Part shown: positions 34,102 to 41,917 of the stretch, one piece after another | Numbering within the stretch: the stretch's first letter is position 1 | Layout: each line of letters begins with the position of its first letter | Assembly (NCBI RefSeq): GCF_900172255.1 | Contig: NZ_FWFU01000003.1 | Coordinates: forward strand, 310,001-374,000 | DNA from: Roseovarius halotolerans | GTDB taxonomy: Bacteria; Pseudomonadota; Alphaproteobacteria; Rhodobacterales; Rhodobacteraceae | Length of the DNA stretch: 64,000 bases | Reading direction: 5' to 3' | The notes under the pieces: generated by a model | Database searches by the model: none | What the model saw: only the letters and a program-made list of their open reading frames with translations | Told to the model about the DNA's origin: nothing | Translations under genes and position numbers: made by a program

Positions 34102-34491
34102 CTACCAGTCACGCGCCAGCATGATGGTCAGCACGCACATGGTTGTGGCAGGATTGTCCGGGGTCTCGGCCCCGTAGCGGAAATCCGAATCTGCCTCATA
34201 GAGATCGATTTTCCAGAACACGGTCTCGCCCCGGATCTCGACCGCGCCAAAATCGTGCCATCCCTCGGGATCATTCTCAGGCTCGAATGTATCGAACGCA
34301 CCGGTGGCCTTCACCGCCTCGGCCATGAAGCCGTCACCGGCCTCCATAAGCGAGCGGGTGACATGCATTCGGCCCTGGGTGGGCTGCGCGGGCGCCACTC
34401 CAAGGCACGCGAGCTTGCGAAACGCGTCGTTCTGCGCTGCGATCACACTCGGATCTGGACTGTCTGGCTGGGGTTGAACGGTCATGGACAT
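34102..34491 (-). CDS. DUF3768 plasmid protein
   Basis: 129 aa. IAAQNDAFRKLACLG near the N-terminus, GRMHVTRSLMEAG, and DFGAVEIRGETVFWKIDLYEAD followed by CVLTIMLA at the end are the recognisable blocks of DUF3768, a small protein of alphaproteobacterial mobile elements with unknown function. The ATG at 34491 follows AAAGGAGATCCCC. Preceded by leader element copy 5 and followed by a terminator, so it is a single-gene unit. Confidence 0.78.
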   Translation of the reverse strand: MSMTVQPQPDSPDPSVIAAQNDAFRKLACLGVAPAQPTQGRMHVTRSLMEAGDGFMAEAVKATGAFDTFEPENDPEGWHDFGAVEIRGETVFWKIDLYEADSDFRYGAETPDNPATTMCVLTIMLARDW

Positions 34492-34525
34492 GGGGATCTC
34501 CTTTGAGAAGTTGAAACACCCTTCC

Positions 34526-34549
34526 CAAAGCCTGCTTTTCCTTTTCCGG
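34526..34549 (-). repeat. Repeated leader element, copy 5
   Basis: Minus strand: CCGGAAAAGG then AAAAG-CAGG-CTTTG, about 35 bp upstream of the DUF3768 start. Confidence 0.58.
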
Positions 34550-34578
34550 CTGGTGGTAGGACCGAGGTGGAAGGGCCT

Positions 34579-34788
34579 CTACCCGAACAACCTCATGGGT
34601 CGGTAATTCGGATTGGGGATGGTTTCGATCCAGCCGCCTTGGTGCTTGATGGTCTCAAGTGCCGCCGAGAGCGGATAAGCGCCCTCGGACGGGCTCCACC
34701 AATAGGCGCCGTGCTTGAAGGTGATGATCTTGCGGCGGCCGTCGTTGAAGCAGGCCACCCGCAGCGTCTTGGGTTCCTTACGTGACAT
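34579..34788 (-). CDS. Small basic protein, unknown function
   Basis: 69 aa, starting MSRKEPKTLRVACFNDGRRK. Basic N-terminus, then ITFKHGAYWWSPSEGAYPLS, rich in aromatic residues, and a C-terminal NPNYRPMRLFG. ATG at 34788 has a GGAGA stretch 8-10 bases upstream. No named domain recognised. It sits 23 bp beyond the antirestriction gene and may be co-transcribed with it. Confidence 0.6.
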   Translation of the reverse strand: MSRKEPKTLRVACFNDGRRKIITFKHGAYWWSPSEGAYPLSAALETIKHQGGWIETIPNPNYRPMRLFG

Positions 34789-34811
34789 GGGCGTCTCCGT
34801 TCTCCCTGTGG

Positions 34812-35750
34812 TCAGGCGGCCTTGGCTCGGCCCCCTGCCCTGCCCGCCTCCGATCTGGCGATCAGGTAATCACAGGCGCGCTGCGCATCCGCGGCGTGCT
34901 TGAAGATCGCACCCTTGTCCGACCGAAGAACGCGCAACCAGTTATGGAGGTAGGCAGCATTCATCTCGAGCGTATGCGCCGTAAAGCCGAGCGTCTGACC
35001 CAGGAACACCGAGGTCAATTCCGCGACGATCTCCTCGCGCGCATAGGACGTGTTGCCAAACTTCGAGAACCCGAAATCACGGTTCAGTCGATGGGGGGCC
35101 TTCGTGGCATGGGCCAGCTCATGCGCCCAGACCCCGTAGAAATTGCGCGGGTCCTGAAACCGCGTGATGGATGGCATGTAGACCTTGTCCACGGGGGGCA
35201 AATAGTACGCTTCCGTGCCCGTGAAGACGGTCGTGATGTCGATGGCATCGAAAAACGCCTGCATGTGCGGGATGGGCTCGGACGGCGCATGCTCGGGCAC
35301 GGGCTCCGGGTCGGGGAAGAAACTGTCGGGCAGGCCATCGATCTGGCAGGCATTGAACACGCGGTAGGATTTCTGGAAGCGGAAGATGCGGGCTTCCTCG
35401 GAGCGATCATCGCCATCGCTGCGGTCGTCCTCGCCGCCCGCGTCTTTTCGGCTTTGACCGTAATAGACGACGACAGAGGATTTCTCGCCCTTGCGGACCT
35501 TTGCGTTCAAGGCATTGGCCTGCGGCAACGTCATCCAGAAGGGAGAGCTGTGGCCCGCCATCACGGTCCGCATCGTCAGCAGGAAGTTGTTCACTCCCTG
35601 GTAGGGTTCGCCGCCCACGCGCAGGGGACGAGAGCTGCCACCTGCGGTCCATGGCTTGCGCCACGGCAGGACGCCGCGCTCGATGATGCGGATGATTTCG
35701 TTTGTGATGACCTCGGAGGCATCGAATTTGGTCGTGCGGGATCGGGCCAT
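34812..35750 (-). CDS. ardC: ArdC-type antirestriction protein with zincin domain
   Basis: About 312 aa. The N-terminal region (VITNEIIRIIERGVLPWRKPW, then YQGVNNFLL) is the ArdC ssDNA-binding domain; a zinc metallopeptidase-like domain follows with HELAHAT near residue 210 and a downstream Glu in YAREEIVAELTSVFLG. ArdC proteins coat incoming single-stranded DNA and shield a newly transferred plasmid from host restriction. Start set to ATG 35750, with AAAGGAGG upstream; the frame extends to 35834 without support. The zinc-binding HExxH is intact (HELAH). It fits the mobilization genes of this plasmid. Confidence 0.88.
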   Translation of the reverse strand: MARSRTTKFDASEVITNEIIRIIERGVLPWRKPWTAGGSSRPLRVGGEPYQGVNNFLLTMRTVMAGHSSPFWMTLPQANALNAKVRKGEKSSVVVYYGQSRKDAGGEDDRSDGDDRSEEARIFRFQKSYRVFNACQIDGLPDSFFPDPEPVPEHAPSEPIPHMQAFFDAIDITTVFTGTEAYYLPPVDKVYMPSITRFQDPRNFYGVWAHELAHATKAPHRLNRDFGFSKFGNTSYAREEIVAELTSVFLGQTLGFTAHTLEMNAAYLHNWLRVLRSDKGAIFKHAADAQRACDYLIARSEAGRAGGRAKAA

Positions 35751-35790
35751 GGCTGGCCTCCTTTCGAGTTTTGGTGAGAGGGAATGGTGA

Positions 35791-36261
35791 TCAGATTGAC
35801 TGAAGGGGCCTCGGATCGTTGGCGATCCTGGCACCGAGGGCTTCGACCATGTCGATGTAGGCGGTCAGCGAGACGGATCTGCCAGAACCGCAAGGATCAG
35901 GGTCGACCGATCCGTCCCGCGCCACCCGCGGCAGTCTCGCGAAGGCAATGACATCGGTGACGGGTCGGATATCGATGAAGGGCGTCCCTCGTGCGACCGC
36001 AAGAGTGGCCAAGGGAAAGCGCTCGATCGGCGCGAAGGTCGAAACGGTGGTCCAACCGAGATGGAGGAATGTCCCACCCTCCCCGCAGATCACGTGCGCG
36101 TTTGGCAATGACGCCGCCTGCCTCAGATAGCCGAGATCACGCAGGACGGTCTCACGCTCGAGCTGCAGTGCCTGGCCCGTCTGGCCGGTTCGGCGTAGTT
36201 CCTTGTGCCGCCACCACGAGGCGGCGGTCGCGCGTAACACGCACAAGACACCTGTTTGCAT
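35791..36261 (-). CDS. Hypothetical plasmid protein
   Basis: About 156 aa, starting MQTGVLCVLRATAASWW at 36261 (GAAGGGC upstream). The central part, ICGEGGTFLHLGWTTVSTF and LATLAVARGTPFID, is hydrophobic and beta-like; no transmembrane helix or catalytic motif is obvious. I do not recognise a family. It lies between the ArdC gene and the Fic gene and is preceded by leader element copy 6, linking it to the accessory set. Confidence 0.55.
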   Translation of the reverse strand: MQTGVLCVLRATAASWWRHKELRRTGQTGQALQLERETVLRDLGYLRQAASLPNAHVICGEGGTFLHLGWTTVSTFAPIERFPLATLAVARGTPFIDIRPVTDVIAFARLPRVARDGSVDPDPCGSGRSVSLTAYIDMVEALGARIANDPRPLQSI

Positions 36262-36350
36262 CGGAATGCCCTTCATCAATAACAGCAGACCGGAATCCGG
36301 CCCGGACCCATCTGAGGGACCCCAAAGGCCCTCATCCGTCAGTCACAAAA

Positions 36351-36377
36351 CCCGAAGGACACTTTCTCTTTTTCCGG
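36351..36377 (-). repeat. Repeated leader element, copy 6 (divergent)
   Basis: Minus strand: CCGGAAAAAGA then GAAAG-TGTC-CTTC, followed by TTTTGTGA. The most divergent copy, about 90 bp upstream of the gene at 36261. Confidence 0.45.
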
Positions 36378-36450
36378 CCCCTTTGGGCACACAACAAAAC
36401 CGAAAAGCCCGGCCCTTCTGCCGAAGCCATTGATTTCATGCAGCAATTCC

Positions 36451-36485
36451 AGATCGGCAGGCAAGATCGGCAACGCATATCGGCA
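36451..36485. repeat. Tandem 13-bp repeats upstream of fic
   Basis: AGATCGGCA starts at 36451 and 36464, and ATATCGGCA at 36477, exactly 13 bp apart; a further AGATCGGCA lies at 36543-36551, just before the Fic ATG. Regularly spaced direct repeats at a promoter suggest a repressor site or iteron-like element. Confidence 0.6.
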
Positions 36486-36554
36486 AAACCTTGCTTGAAA
36501 GTACGAAATGTGTTTATTTTTCAATTACTTTGCAAACATGGAAGATCGGCAAAA

Positions 36555-37763
36555 ATGCTGGAAACACCCGCCAGGATCGAACCCTGCTTCTTCGAGGAGC
36601 ATATTCCTACAGAACTGGCAGACCTTTCGGTCGACATCCAGAGGGAAGCCACCGGGCTGGGACAAGGGCTGCATCCTGACAGCGCAGCCGAGCTTGCCGA
36701 TCTCGTCCGCGTGATGAACTGCTATTACTCCAACCTGATCGAAGGACACAACACGCGCCCCCGCGACATCGAAAGGGCGCTGGCTGGCGCCGAGCTTGAA
36801 GAGGAAACCCGCCCTCTCGCCCTTGAGGCCCGGGCACACGTCATCGTTCAACGGGCCATCGACGAGATGCATCGCAAAGGCACCCTACCCCGCCCCACAT
36901 CTGTCGAATTCCTGACTTGGGTCCATAAGAGCTTCTACGACGAGATGCCGGATGAGTTTCGGGTCATCGAACATCCCGACGGCACGCAAGAGCCCATCGT
37001 TCCGGGGCGCATGCGCCAAGACGGTGATCGAGAAGTTGCGGTTGGGCGGCACCTGCCTCCTTCATCGTCGCGCGTCGCAGCATTCATGGACCATTTCGAC
37101 AAACGGTTTCAGATTGCGGCGCGGTCTTCGAGCGGACGGATCATCGCGATCGCCTCTGCACATCATCGGCTGAACTACATCCACCCTTTCCCGGATGGCA
37201 ACGGGCGCGTCAGCAGATTGATGTCTCATGCAATGGCCCTCACAGCGGGGATCGGTGGCCAAGGGCTCTGGTCCGTATCACGTGGGCTGGCCCGCGGGCT
37301 AACCGATCGGGGCGAGTACAAACGGATGATGGATCTGGCCGACAGCCCACGCCGCGGAGACCGCGACGGACGGGGGAACCTGTCAGAAGCGGCACTGAGG
37401 ACGTTCAGTGAATGGTTCCTAAAGGTGACGCTCGACCAGATCACCTTCTCAGCAAGATTGTTCGATCTCGGCCGACTGGACCAACGGTATCGTCGTCTCG
37501 TTGCAGATACCATCGATGACAAGCGAGCGCCGGAACTGATTTCGGCGGTTCTACGGCATGGCGCACTGGAACGAGGCAACGCGCAGATTGTGCTCAAGAC
37601 GTCCGAGCGTACTGCTCGCAATACGCTGAGTAAACTGACCGCCGCCGGATACCTGACCTCTGCCTCGCCGAAGACACCCGTACGGTTGGCGTTTCCGTTG
37701 GATTATCGAGAGCGACTCTTTCCAAACCTCTTTGGAGATGGTGACCTGCCGGTGGAGCGCTAG
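36555..37763 (+). CDS. Fic-family AMP-transferase with N-terminal inhibitory motif
   Basis: 402 aa from ATG 36555. The Fic catalytic loop is at 210-221, HPFPDGNGRVSR, an exact HxFx(D/E)GNGRxxR with catalytic His210. Residues 59-64, SNLIEG, match the (S/T)xxxE(G/N) inhibitory helix motif, so this is a class II Fic protein that is self-inhibited. A C-terminal winged-helix-like segment (LKTSERTARNTLSKLTAAGYL) suggests DNA binding and autoregulation. It would transfer AMP (or another nucleotide group) to protein hydroxyls. The frame is open back to 35991, but that part lacks a start site and overlaps the opposite-strand gene. Four AGATCGGCA-like repeats lie in the promoter. No separate antitoxin is needed or seen. 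Confidence 0.88.
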   Translation: MLETPARIEPCFFEEHIPTELADLSVDIQREATGLGQGLHPDSAAELADLVRVMNCYYSNLIEGHNTRPRDIERALAGAELEEETRPLALEARAHVIVQRAIDEMHRKGTLPRPTSVEFLTWVHKSFYDEMPDEFRVIEHPDGTQEPIVPGRMRQDGDREVAVGRHLPPSSSRVAAFMDHFDKRFQIAARSSSGRIIAIASAHHRLNYIHPFPDGNGRVSRLMSHAMALTAGIGGQGLWSVSRGLARGLTDRGEYKRMMDLADSPRRGDRDGRGNLSEAALRTFSEWFLKVTLDQITFSARLFDLGRLDQRYRRLVADTIDDKRAPELISAVLRHGALERGNAQIVLKTSERTARNTLSKLTAAGYLTSASPKTPVRLAFPLDYRERLFPNLFGDGDLPVER

Positions 37764-37840
37764 AATTACAACGAGAGATAACTGATTGTATCCTGCAACG
37801 ATTGGCGGCTGGAACCACTATGTCCGCTTGGTCTCCAATT

Positions 37841-37858
37841 TGTCCACCGCGGTGGACA
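37841..37858. promoter_or_regulatory. parS-like palindrome 1
   Basis: TGTCCACCGCGGTGGACA is a perfect 18-bp palindrome, repeated as a 16-bp core 118 bp away. repABC plasmids carry such palindromes next to the operon as RepB-binding centromeres, so this is a likely parS site. Confidence 0.7.
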
Positions 37859-37975
37859 TCTTTTGTTCTGAGGTTAGCCGAACGATCGTACATCATCGCT
37901 TGGGCGGGTCTCGGGGTGACCTCGTTGTGGTGATCGGAGAGATGGAGCTGTCATGAGCGTGGTTCCCGGTCAGAC

Positions 37976-37991
37976 GTCCACCGCGGTGGAC
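37976..37991. promoter_or_regulatory. parS-like palindrome 2
   Basis: GTCCACCGCGGTGGAC, a perfect 16-bp palindrome identical to the core of the site at 37841. It lies one base beyond the repC stop codon, a usual place for repABC parS. Confidence 0.7.
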
Positions 37992-37992
37992 A

Positions 37993-39048
37993 CTAGGCGA
38001 GACTCTTGTTCGTTTTGGACAGGCGCTTAATCAGAGAGACCGGATCAAATTGGGTTTGACGTTGGCCCAGAGTGATACTGTGAAAGTAGGCTCCAAAATC
38101 CCTGATGCGTTGTCCTAGCTGTAGCATGATGAAAATCGCGCAGGATGCTTTCTGCGTTCCTACAATCTTCTTTGCTTTCGCGAACGTTTCTGGGTGTATT
38201 CCCATCATTGGAGCAAGATTTCGAGCGTGAGCCTCGATGTCCACCCAATCTCGAAGCTTTTCTGTGGCGAATGCGGTCGCCTGGTCACAGACCGAAGTTA
38301 GTAATTCTGGTTTCAGTTCTTCTTTGCCTACGTTGCTATCTAAATCTTTTTTTTCTTCATCAGACTTAGATTGATGCCGGACAGATTGTCCGTCATTGGC
38401 GGGCAGTTGCATTGTTTCTGGTGGATCATCCGGGGTGGATAAACTTTGGCATTCTGCGTCCGTGTCGGAGAGCAGTGCGCGGTATTCGGGGAGGCTTAGC
38501 TTCCTGCGTAGAGTTTTTCGTGCGTGGTTGATGAACGTGTTGTTGGGATCATGCTCTTCCAAATGGGCGAGCTTTGTGAGGATCTGTTTGCGGACAAATA
38601 TCCGATCCCGCCGGTTATTCTCCATTTCTTGCGCGATGGTGATGAGCTCGCTCGCACGTTGAAGCAGGGGTGCAAGCGACAATCCATAACTGATGCACTC
38701 CCCGCCGGATGAGCGAACGCGGTAGCGCTTTCGGTTCGAGCTGTCATTGCGCTTGATGAATCCGAGTTCGACGAAGCGGTTGATGTGCCTGCGAAGTGTC
38801 CGTTCGTCGATGCCGCCAACTCGTTGGCAGATTGAATTGTTCGACGCAAAAACCGTTTCGCCGTGGCCAGGTTTCAAAAAGCTGAGCATTGCTTGAAGGG
38901 TCTGGATGTGGCCAGGGCGAAGCCCGAACACGCTGCGCGCGTCTCTCAGGGCCCGGAAGATGGTCCAGATATCGATTTCAGATGCGGGAGTTGAGCCGCA
39001 TGATGCATCTGCACCAGCAGCCTCAATTGATAGTTTTGTAAATGCCAT
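37993..39048 (-). CDS. repC: Plasmid replication initiator RepC
   Basis: 351 aa. The N-terminal winged-helix initiator domain is visible in FGLRPGHIQTLQAMLSFLKP and SICQRVGGIDERTLRRHINR, followed by ELGFIKRNDSSNRKRYRVR. The C-terminal part, after an acidic low-complexity linker (residues ~215-250), contains the conserved LRDWVDIEAHARNLAPMMG block. RepC binds an origin inside its own coding sequence in this plasmid class. It is the last gene of repABC, and its leader carries the attenuator/antisense RNA region. Its Shine-Dalgarno is weak. Length is somewhat under the usual ~400 aa. Confidence 0.92.
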   Translation of the reverse strand: MAFTKLSIEAAGADASCGSTPASEIDIWTIFRALRDARSVFGLRPGHIQTLQAMLSFLKPGHGETVFASNNSICQRVGGIDERTLRRHINRFVELGFIKRNDSSNRKRYRVRSSGGECISYGLSLAPLLQRASELITIAQEMENNRRDRIFVRKQILTKLAHLEEHDPNNTFINHARKTLRRKLSLPEYRALLSDTDAECQSLSTPDDPPETMQLPANDGQSVRHQSKSDEEKKDLDSNVGKEELKPELLTSVCDQATAFATEKLRDWVDIEAHARNLAPMMGIHPETFAKAKKIVGTQKASCAIFIMLQLGQRIRDFGAYFHSITLGQRQTQFDPVSLIKRLSKTNKSLA

Positions 39049-39117
39049 GATTTGATCACGATGACCGTTTGGCCCACAGCTTCCCTGTCTCCTCCCAAGA
39101 TTTCATCTGGGAAAAGG

Positions 39118-39146
39118 CAATAAAAATCGGTTCACCGAATCGGTGA
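39118..39146 (-). terminator. Attenuator hairpin in the repC leader
   Basis: TCACCGA and TCGGTGA around one base (39132-39146) form a hairpin that, on the minus strand, is followed by ATTTTTATT. A terminator between repB and repC is the standard repABC switch, formed when the antisense RNA binds the leader and blocks repC expression. Confidence 0.7.
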
Positions 39147-39149
39147 CTC

Positions 39150-39178
39150 TTGACCGGTTTGCTGGAGGTTGCTACATC
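39150..39178 (+). promoter_or_regulatory. Promoter of the antisense RNA
   Basis: TTGACC (39150-39155), a 17-nt spacer and TACATC (39173-39178) on the plus strand, opposite to repABC. The spacing is ideal for sigma-70 and start of transcription would be near 39184. Confidence 0.68.
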
Positions 39179-39183
39179 ATGGG

Positions 39184-39236
39184 TGCAAATCGAATGATGA
39201 GGGCTCTCCAGGGGAAACTTTGGGGGGCTCTTTTCT
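39184..39236 (+). ncRNA. repABC counter-transcribed antisense RNA (ctRNA)
   Basis: Predicted ~53-nt transcript antisense to the repB-repC leader. It begins after the promoter at 39150-39178 and ends in an intrinsic terminator: AGGGCTCTCC (39200-39209) pairs with GGGGGGCTCT (39222-39231) using several G-U pairs, followed by TTTTCTTTCT. Size, position and orientation agree with the incompatibility RNA that limits RepC synthesis in repABC plasmids. No protein of the plus-strand frame here is plausible. It sets copy number and incompatibility. Confidence 0.72.
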
Positions 39237-39286
39237 TTCTGGTCTTCGCTTTTCTCCTTTGCTCGGGTTCCTCTATGTGGCTTGGG

Positions 39287-40255
39287 TTAAGACCCAGAGC
39301 CGCTCTCATTCCGCCAAGTATCGAAGAGTTGCAAAAGCGCGGCTTCTGCACGCTCCTCGAGCCACTGGCCGAATTCCGGGTTGTCCTTTTTGGCGATCTT
39401 GATGGCGATCGCTTTCTGATCGACTGTCAGCGTTCCGACAGTGTCGCCGCTCTCATTCTTGACGACGGACGTCACGCCGCGATTGGTCGGTTTTTTGTCT
39501 GCACGCGCCTTGTGCGAGCAAGCAGAATAGACCGCCTGAAATCTCTCGGGGCTTGGAGTGTCGTCGGGCAGGGCGGCGATCACCTCTTTGGCCGAATTCA
39601 CCAAGTCTACCTTTCCCGATAGGGCCGCTAAATCACCCCACTGCCGTCTTCCGATGCCATGTGCCGGCCCGATAAGCTGAACAAGCCCATCAGGCAGTTG
39701 ATCGATAACGACCCGGTGGTTGGACACGCCTTGCCGGGTTAACCCCAAAGCATCCTGAATGACGCCGGGTTTGTACCCAATTTCCTGCATCTCCCTGATA
39801 AACAAAGATTTTTCGATGAAAGACGGATCAAGTCGAAGGTTGTTCTCTTGACCCTGTGCGATAAGCGAGGCGTCGTCGTCCAATGTGCGAACGATTGCCT
39901 TGACCGTTCCTCCGATCTTGCGGATCGCTGCCAGTCTACGGCGGCCGTAGATGATGCGGTATCTGTCGGGTTGGCCCGATGGGCGGACCATGATCGGCAC
40001 TTGTTGGCCATGCTTGCGAATGCTCTCGGCAAGCTCGTCGATACTCGTATCTTCCAGCACCAACCGATCGCGAAGGCCATCCATGTCAATCTGATCGGGT
40101 TCGATGTCCCGGATCGAATTGGCCGTGATTTCGCGCAAGGAGTCCCGCAAACCGCCAACAGAGCCGGGCAGCTTCGCAGTTTTTTGCATGGTAGGGGAGG
40201 GAGCCGCGCTCTCTTTTTCGTCCTTCGGAGGTTGGTTGAAAATGTTTCTGGCCAT
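39287..40255 (-). CDS. repB: Plasmid partition protein RepB (ParB family)
   Basis: About 322 aa from ATG 40255 (MARNIFNQPPKDEK), which overlaps the repA stop as TGATG; an ATG at 40270 would add five residues. The ParB domain is seen in LVLEDTSIDELAESIRKHGQQVPIMVR, IYGRRRLAAIRKIGG (GRRR box) and QGQENNLRLDPSFIEKSLF, followed by an HTH (GVIQDALGLTRQGVSNH). RepB binds parS, probably the palindromes at 37841 and 37976, and is moved by RepA. Ends 238 bp before repC, leaving room for the ctRNA. Confidence 0.93.
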   Translation of the reverse strand: MARNIFNQPPKDEKESAAPSPTMQKTAKLPGSVGGLRDSLREITANSIRDIEPDQIDMDGLRDRLVLEDTSIDELAESIRKHGQQVPIMVRPSGQPDRYRIIYGRRRLAAIRKIGGTVKAIVRTLDDDASLIAQGQENNLRLDPSFIEKSLFIREMQEIGYKPGVIQDALGLTRQGVSNHRVVIDQLPDGLVQLIGPAHGIGRRQWGDLAALSGKVDLVNSAKEVIAALPDDTPSPERFQAVYSACSHKARADKKPTNRGVTSVVKNESGDTVGTLTVDQKAIAIKIAKKDNPEFGQWLEERAEAALLQLFDTWRNESGSGS

Positions 40256-41454
40256 CAGCGACGCCCCCATGCCATTTGGATCGTCTGCTCCAGTTCATCG
40301 GCAACGCCGTTCACGCTGGTCAGAGCGCGATCAATCGTTTTCCTGATGAACTGGCCAGGATCAACTTCATAGACGGTCTGCTGGGTCATTCCGGCGTCAG
40401 AGATTGCGGTAGACTTCAGCATGGGTTCAGTCATGACCTGGCCGGCGAGAATTGATCTCAGGTAGCCAGCCATTTGGGTCTGTGGCCCATCTGACGGCTC
40501 ATACCTTGTGATCAGGAATTTGACGAAATCCCATGTCACACGGCGTCCAATCGCTTCTTCAACGGCCTTTACCGTTTCTGACGCAAGTTTCAGGAATTGG
40601 CTCATGGAAGCGATATCCAGCATGCCTGGCACGACCGTCACCAAGAGCCCTGTAGAGGCCGCCAATGCCGTGAGAGTCAGAAAGCCGAGTTGAGGAGGGC
40701 AGTCGATCAGTACGATGTCGTAATTTGCCTCTACCTCCTCGAGTGCCAAGGCGAGGCGCTCCGCAAAAATGGGCTGCATCCGACGGGCGAGCGCGTTTGC
40801 TGTCTCGGTTTCGTATTCCGAGAGCATTAAGCCAGCCGGAACCATGTCGAGCTTGTGAAAGTAGGTCTTTTGGATCACGTCAGAGAGCGGAACCTGATCC
40901 TCATATCTCAGAGCATCATAGATTGTTCCGCCTTCGGCGAACTCGAGTTCGGGCCGAAAGCCGAAAAATGTGGTCAAACTTGCTTGCGGATCGAGATCCA
41001 AGACCAAAACACGGTAGCCGCGCAAGGCGTACCGCTGTGCAAGATGTATCGTCGCTGTTGTTTTCGACGAACCACCTTTGAAATTGACGACAGATAGCAC
41101 CTGAAGTCGGTCGCCATCGCGTCGACCTGGCCGATAAGATTCGGCATTCTTTCCCGTGCGCTCCAAGATATTGCGCAATTCGTCCATTTCTTGGGCTGTG
41201 TAGAACCGGTGCCCGCGGTTATCAGTATGCACTTCCGGGAAGCTACCGTCCTTGTGCCGGTTGCGCAGGTTAGACGTGCTTACGCGCAGGAGACCGGCGA
41301 CTTCGGTCGAGCTGAAACGCCGCAAGGCTTTACGCTCTTCGGGTTCGAAGGCGATCTTCATCTGCCGATCCAAGGACTCGGCCAGATTGTCGGCAAACGT
41401 GCCGATGTCAGAAGAGCCTATGCCTTGCGCATATCCAACGTTACGATCATCCAT
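40255..41454 (-). CDS. repA: Plasmid partition ATPase RepA (ParA family)
   Basis: 399 aa. The N-terminal ~115 residues include a MerR-like HTH (SSTEVAGLLRVSTSNLRNRH) used for autorepression; the deviant Walker A is FKGGSSKTT, with LDLDPQASLT (Walker A') and VLIDCPPQLG (Walker B) following. It powers plasmid segregation and represses its own operon together with RepB. Size is the family norm. First gene of repABC; an inverted repeat at 41517-41538 lies 63 bp upstream. Confidence 0.94.
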   Translation of the reverse strand: MDDRNVGYAQGIGSSDIGTFADNLAESLDRQMKIAFEPEERKALRRFSSTEVAGLLRVSTSNLRNRHKDGSFPEVHTDNRGHRFYTAQEMDELRNILERTGKNAESYRPGRRDGDRLQVLSVVNFKGGSSKTTATIHLAQRYALRGYRVLVLDLDPQASLTTFFGFRPELEFAEGGTIYDALRYEDQVPLSDVIQKTYFHKLDMVPAGLMLSEYETETANALARRMQPIFAERLALALEEVEANYDIVLIDCPPQLGFLTLTALAASTGLLVTVVPGMLDIASMSQFLKLASETVKAVEEAIGRRVTWDFVKFLITRYEPSDGPQTQMAGYLRSILAGQVMTEPMLKSTAISDAGMTQQTVYEVDPGQFIRKTIDRALTSVNGVADELEQTIQMAWGRR

Positions 41455-41516
41455 ATCCTGCCGCCCGCTCTTGGCCTCTGTTAAGGCTCTTGATCATTTT
41501 GACGACGTACACCGCG

Positions 41517-41538
41517 TCTGACGCAATTTGCCGTCAGA
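41517..41538. promoter_or_regulatory. Inverted repeat, probable RepA operator
   Basis: TCTGACG and CGTCAGA flank CAATTTGC, a perfect 7-bp inverted repeat 63 bp upstream of the repA start. RepA autorepression needs an operator at this place. Confidence 0.55.
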
Positions 41539-41595
41539 ATGGGAATGCCACGATCCAGCGAGTCCGGCAAGAAGAATCTAGATGTAGTGCAAAAG

Positions 41596-41604
41596 TTATC
41601 CACA
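41596..41604 (+). promoter_or_regulatory. DnaA box
   Basis: TTATCCACA, an exact match to the DnaA-box consensus TTATNCACA, next to an AT-rich segment upstream of repA. Single copy; may serve in replication or control. Confidence 0.55.
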
Positions 41605-41917
41605 GCACCAAATTCAATCAAGCTGCCGGATCTTGGTTAAGATATTGAAATTGATAATTAAAAACTCGATCTAATGGAGTGCTTCTTCGAAAAAGGGAAC
41701 CTTACCTGCTGAGAAACAGACTAGGCATTATTGGTCAATGGTACCGCCGAACCAGTGCGAACCGAATGATTCTTCAAATTTTTTGGACGACAACAGGTTC
41801 CGTTGCGATGGCGGATCGGCGCATTTCCGTCGCCGAACCTGCAGGGCGATGGCTTTGCTTGTGGAGCGAGATGGATGTACACTGAACGTTGTTTTATCCA
41901 TGCCTTGAGAGGACAAG

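Larger units (their letters stand above)
41455..41917. other. repA upstream control region
   Basis: No gene. It holds the operator-like repeat at 41517-41538, a DnaA box at 41596-41604 and an AT-rich patch around 41630-41670. These fit the repABC promoter/operator region; the replication origin itself is more likely within repC. The right part (41700-41910) leads to the antitoxin gene at 41918 and has no clear motif. Confidence 0.55.

Noticed and set aside
36451-36485. Possible CRISPR-like or replication-iteron array
   Set aside because: Only three 9-bp repeats at 13-bp steps, too short for CRISPR, and the replicon already has a repABC origin; kept only as a probable operator.
35991-36554. 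Upstream extension of the Fic reading frame
   Set aside because: The added 188 codons overlap the opposite-strand gene and leader repeat, lack a Shine-Dalgarno and are Arg/Pro-rich; Fic homology begins after ATG 36555.
39143-39622. 159-codon plus-strand frame over the repB-repC gap
   Set aside because: Most of it is antisense to repB, and the gap portion is better explained by the ctRNA promoter, RNA and terminator.
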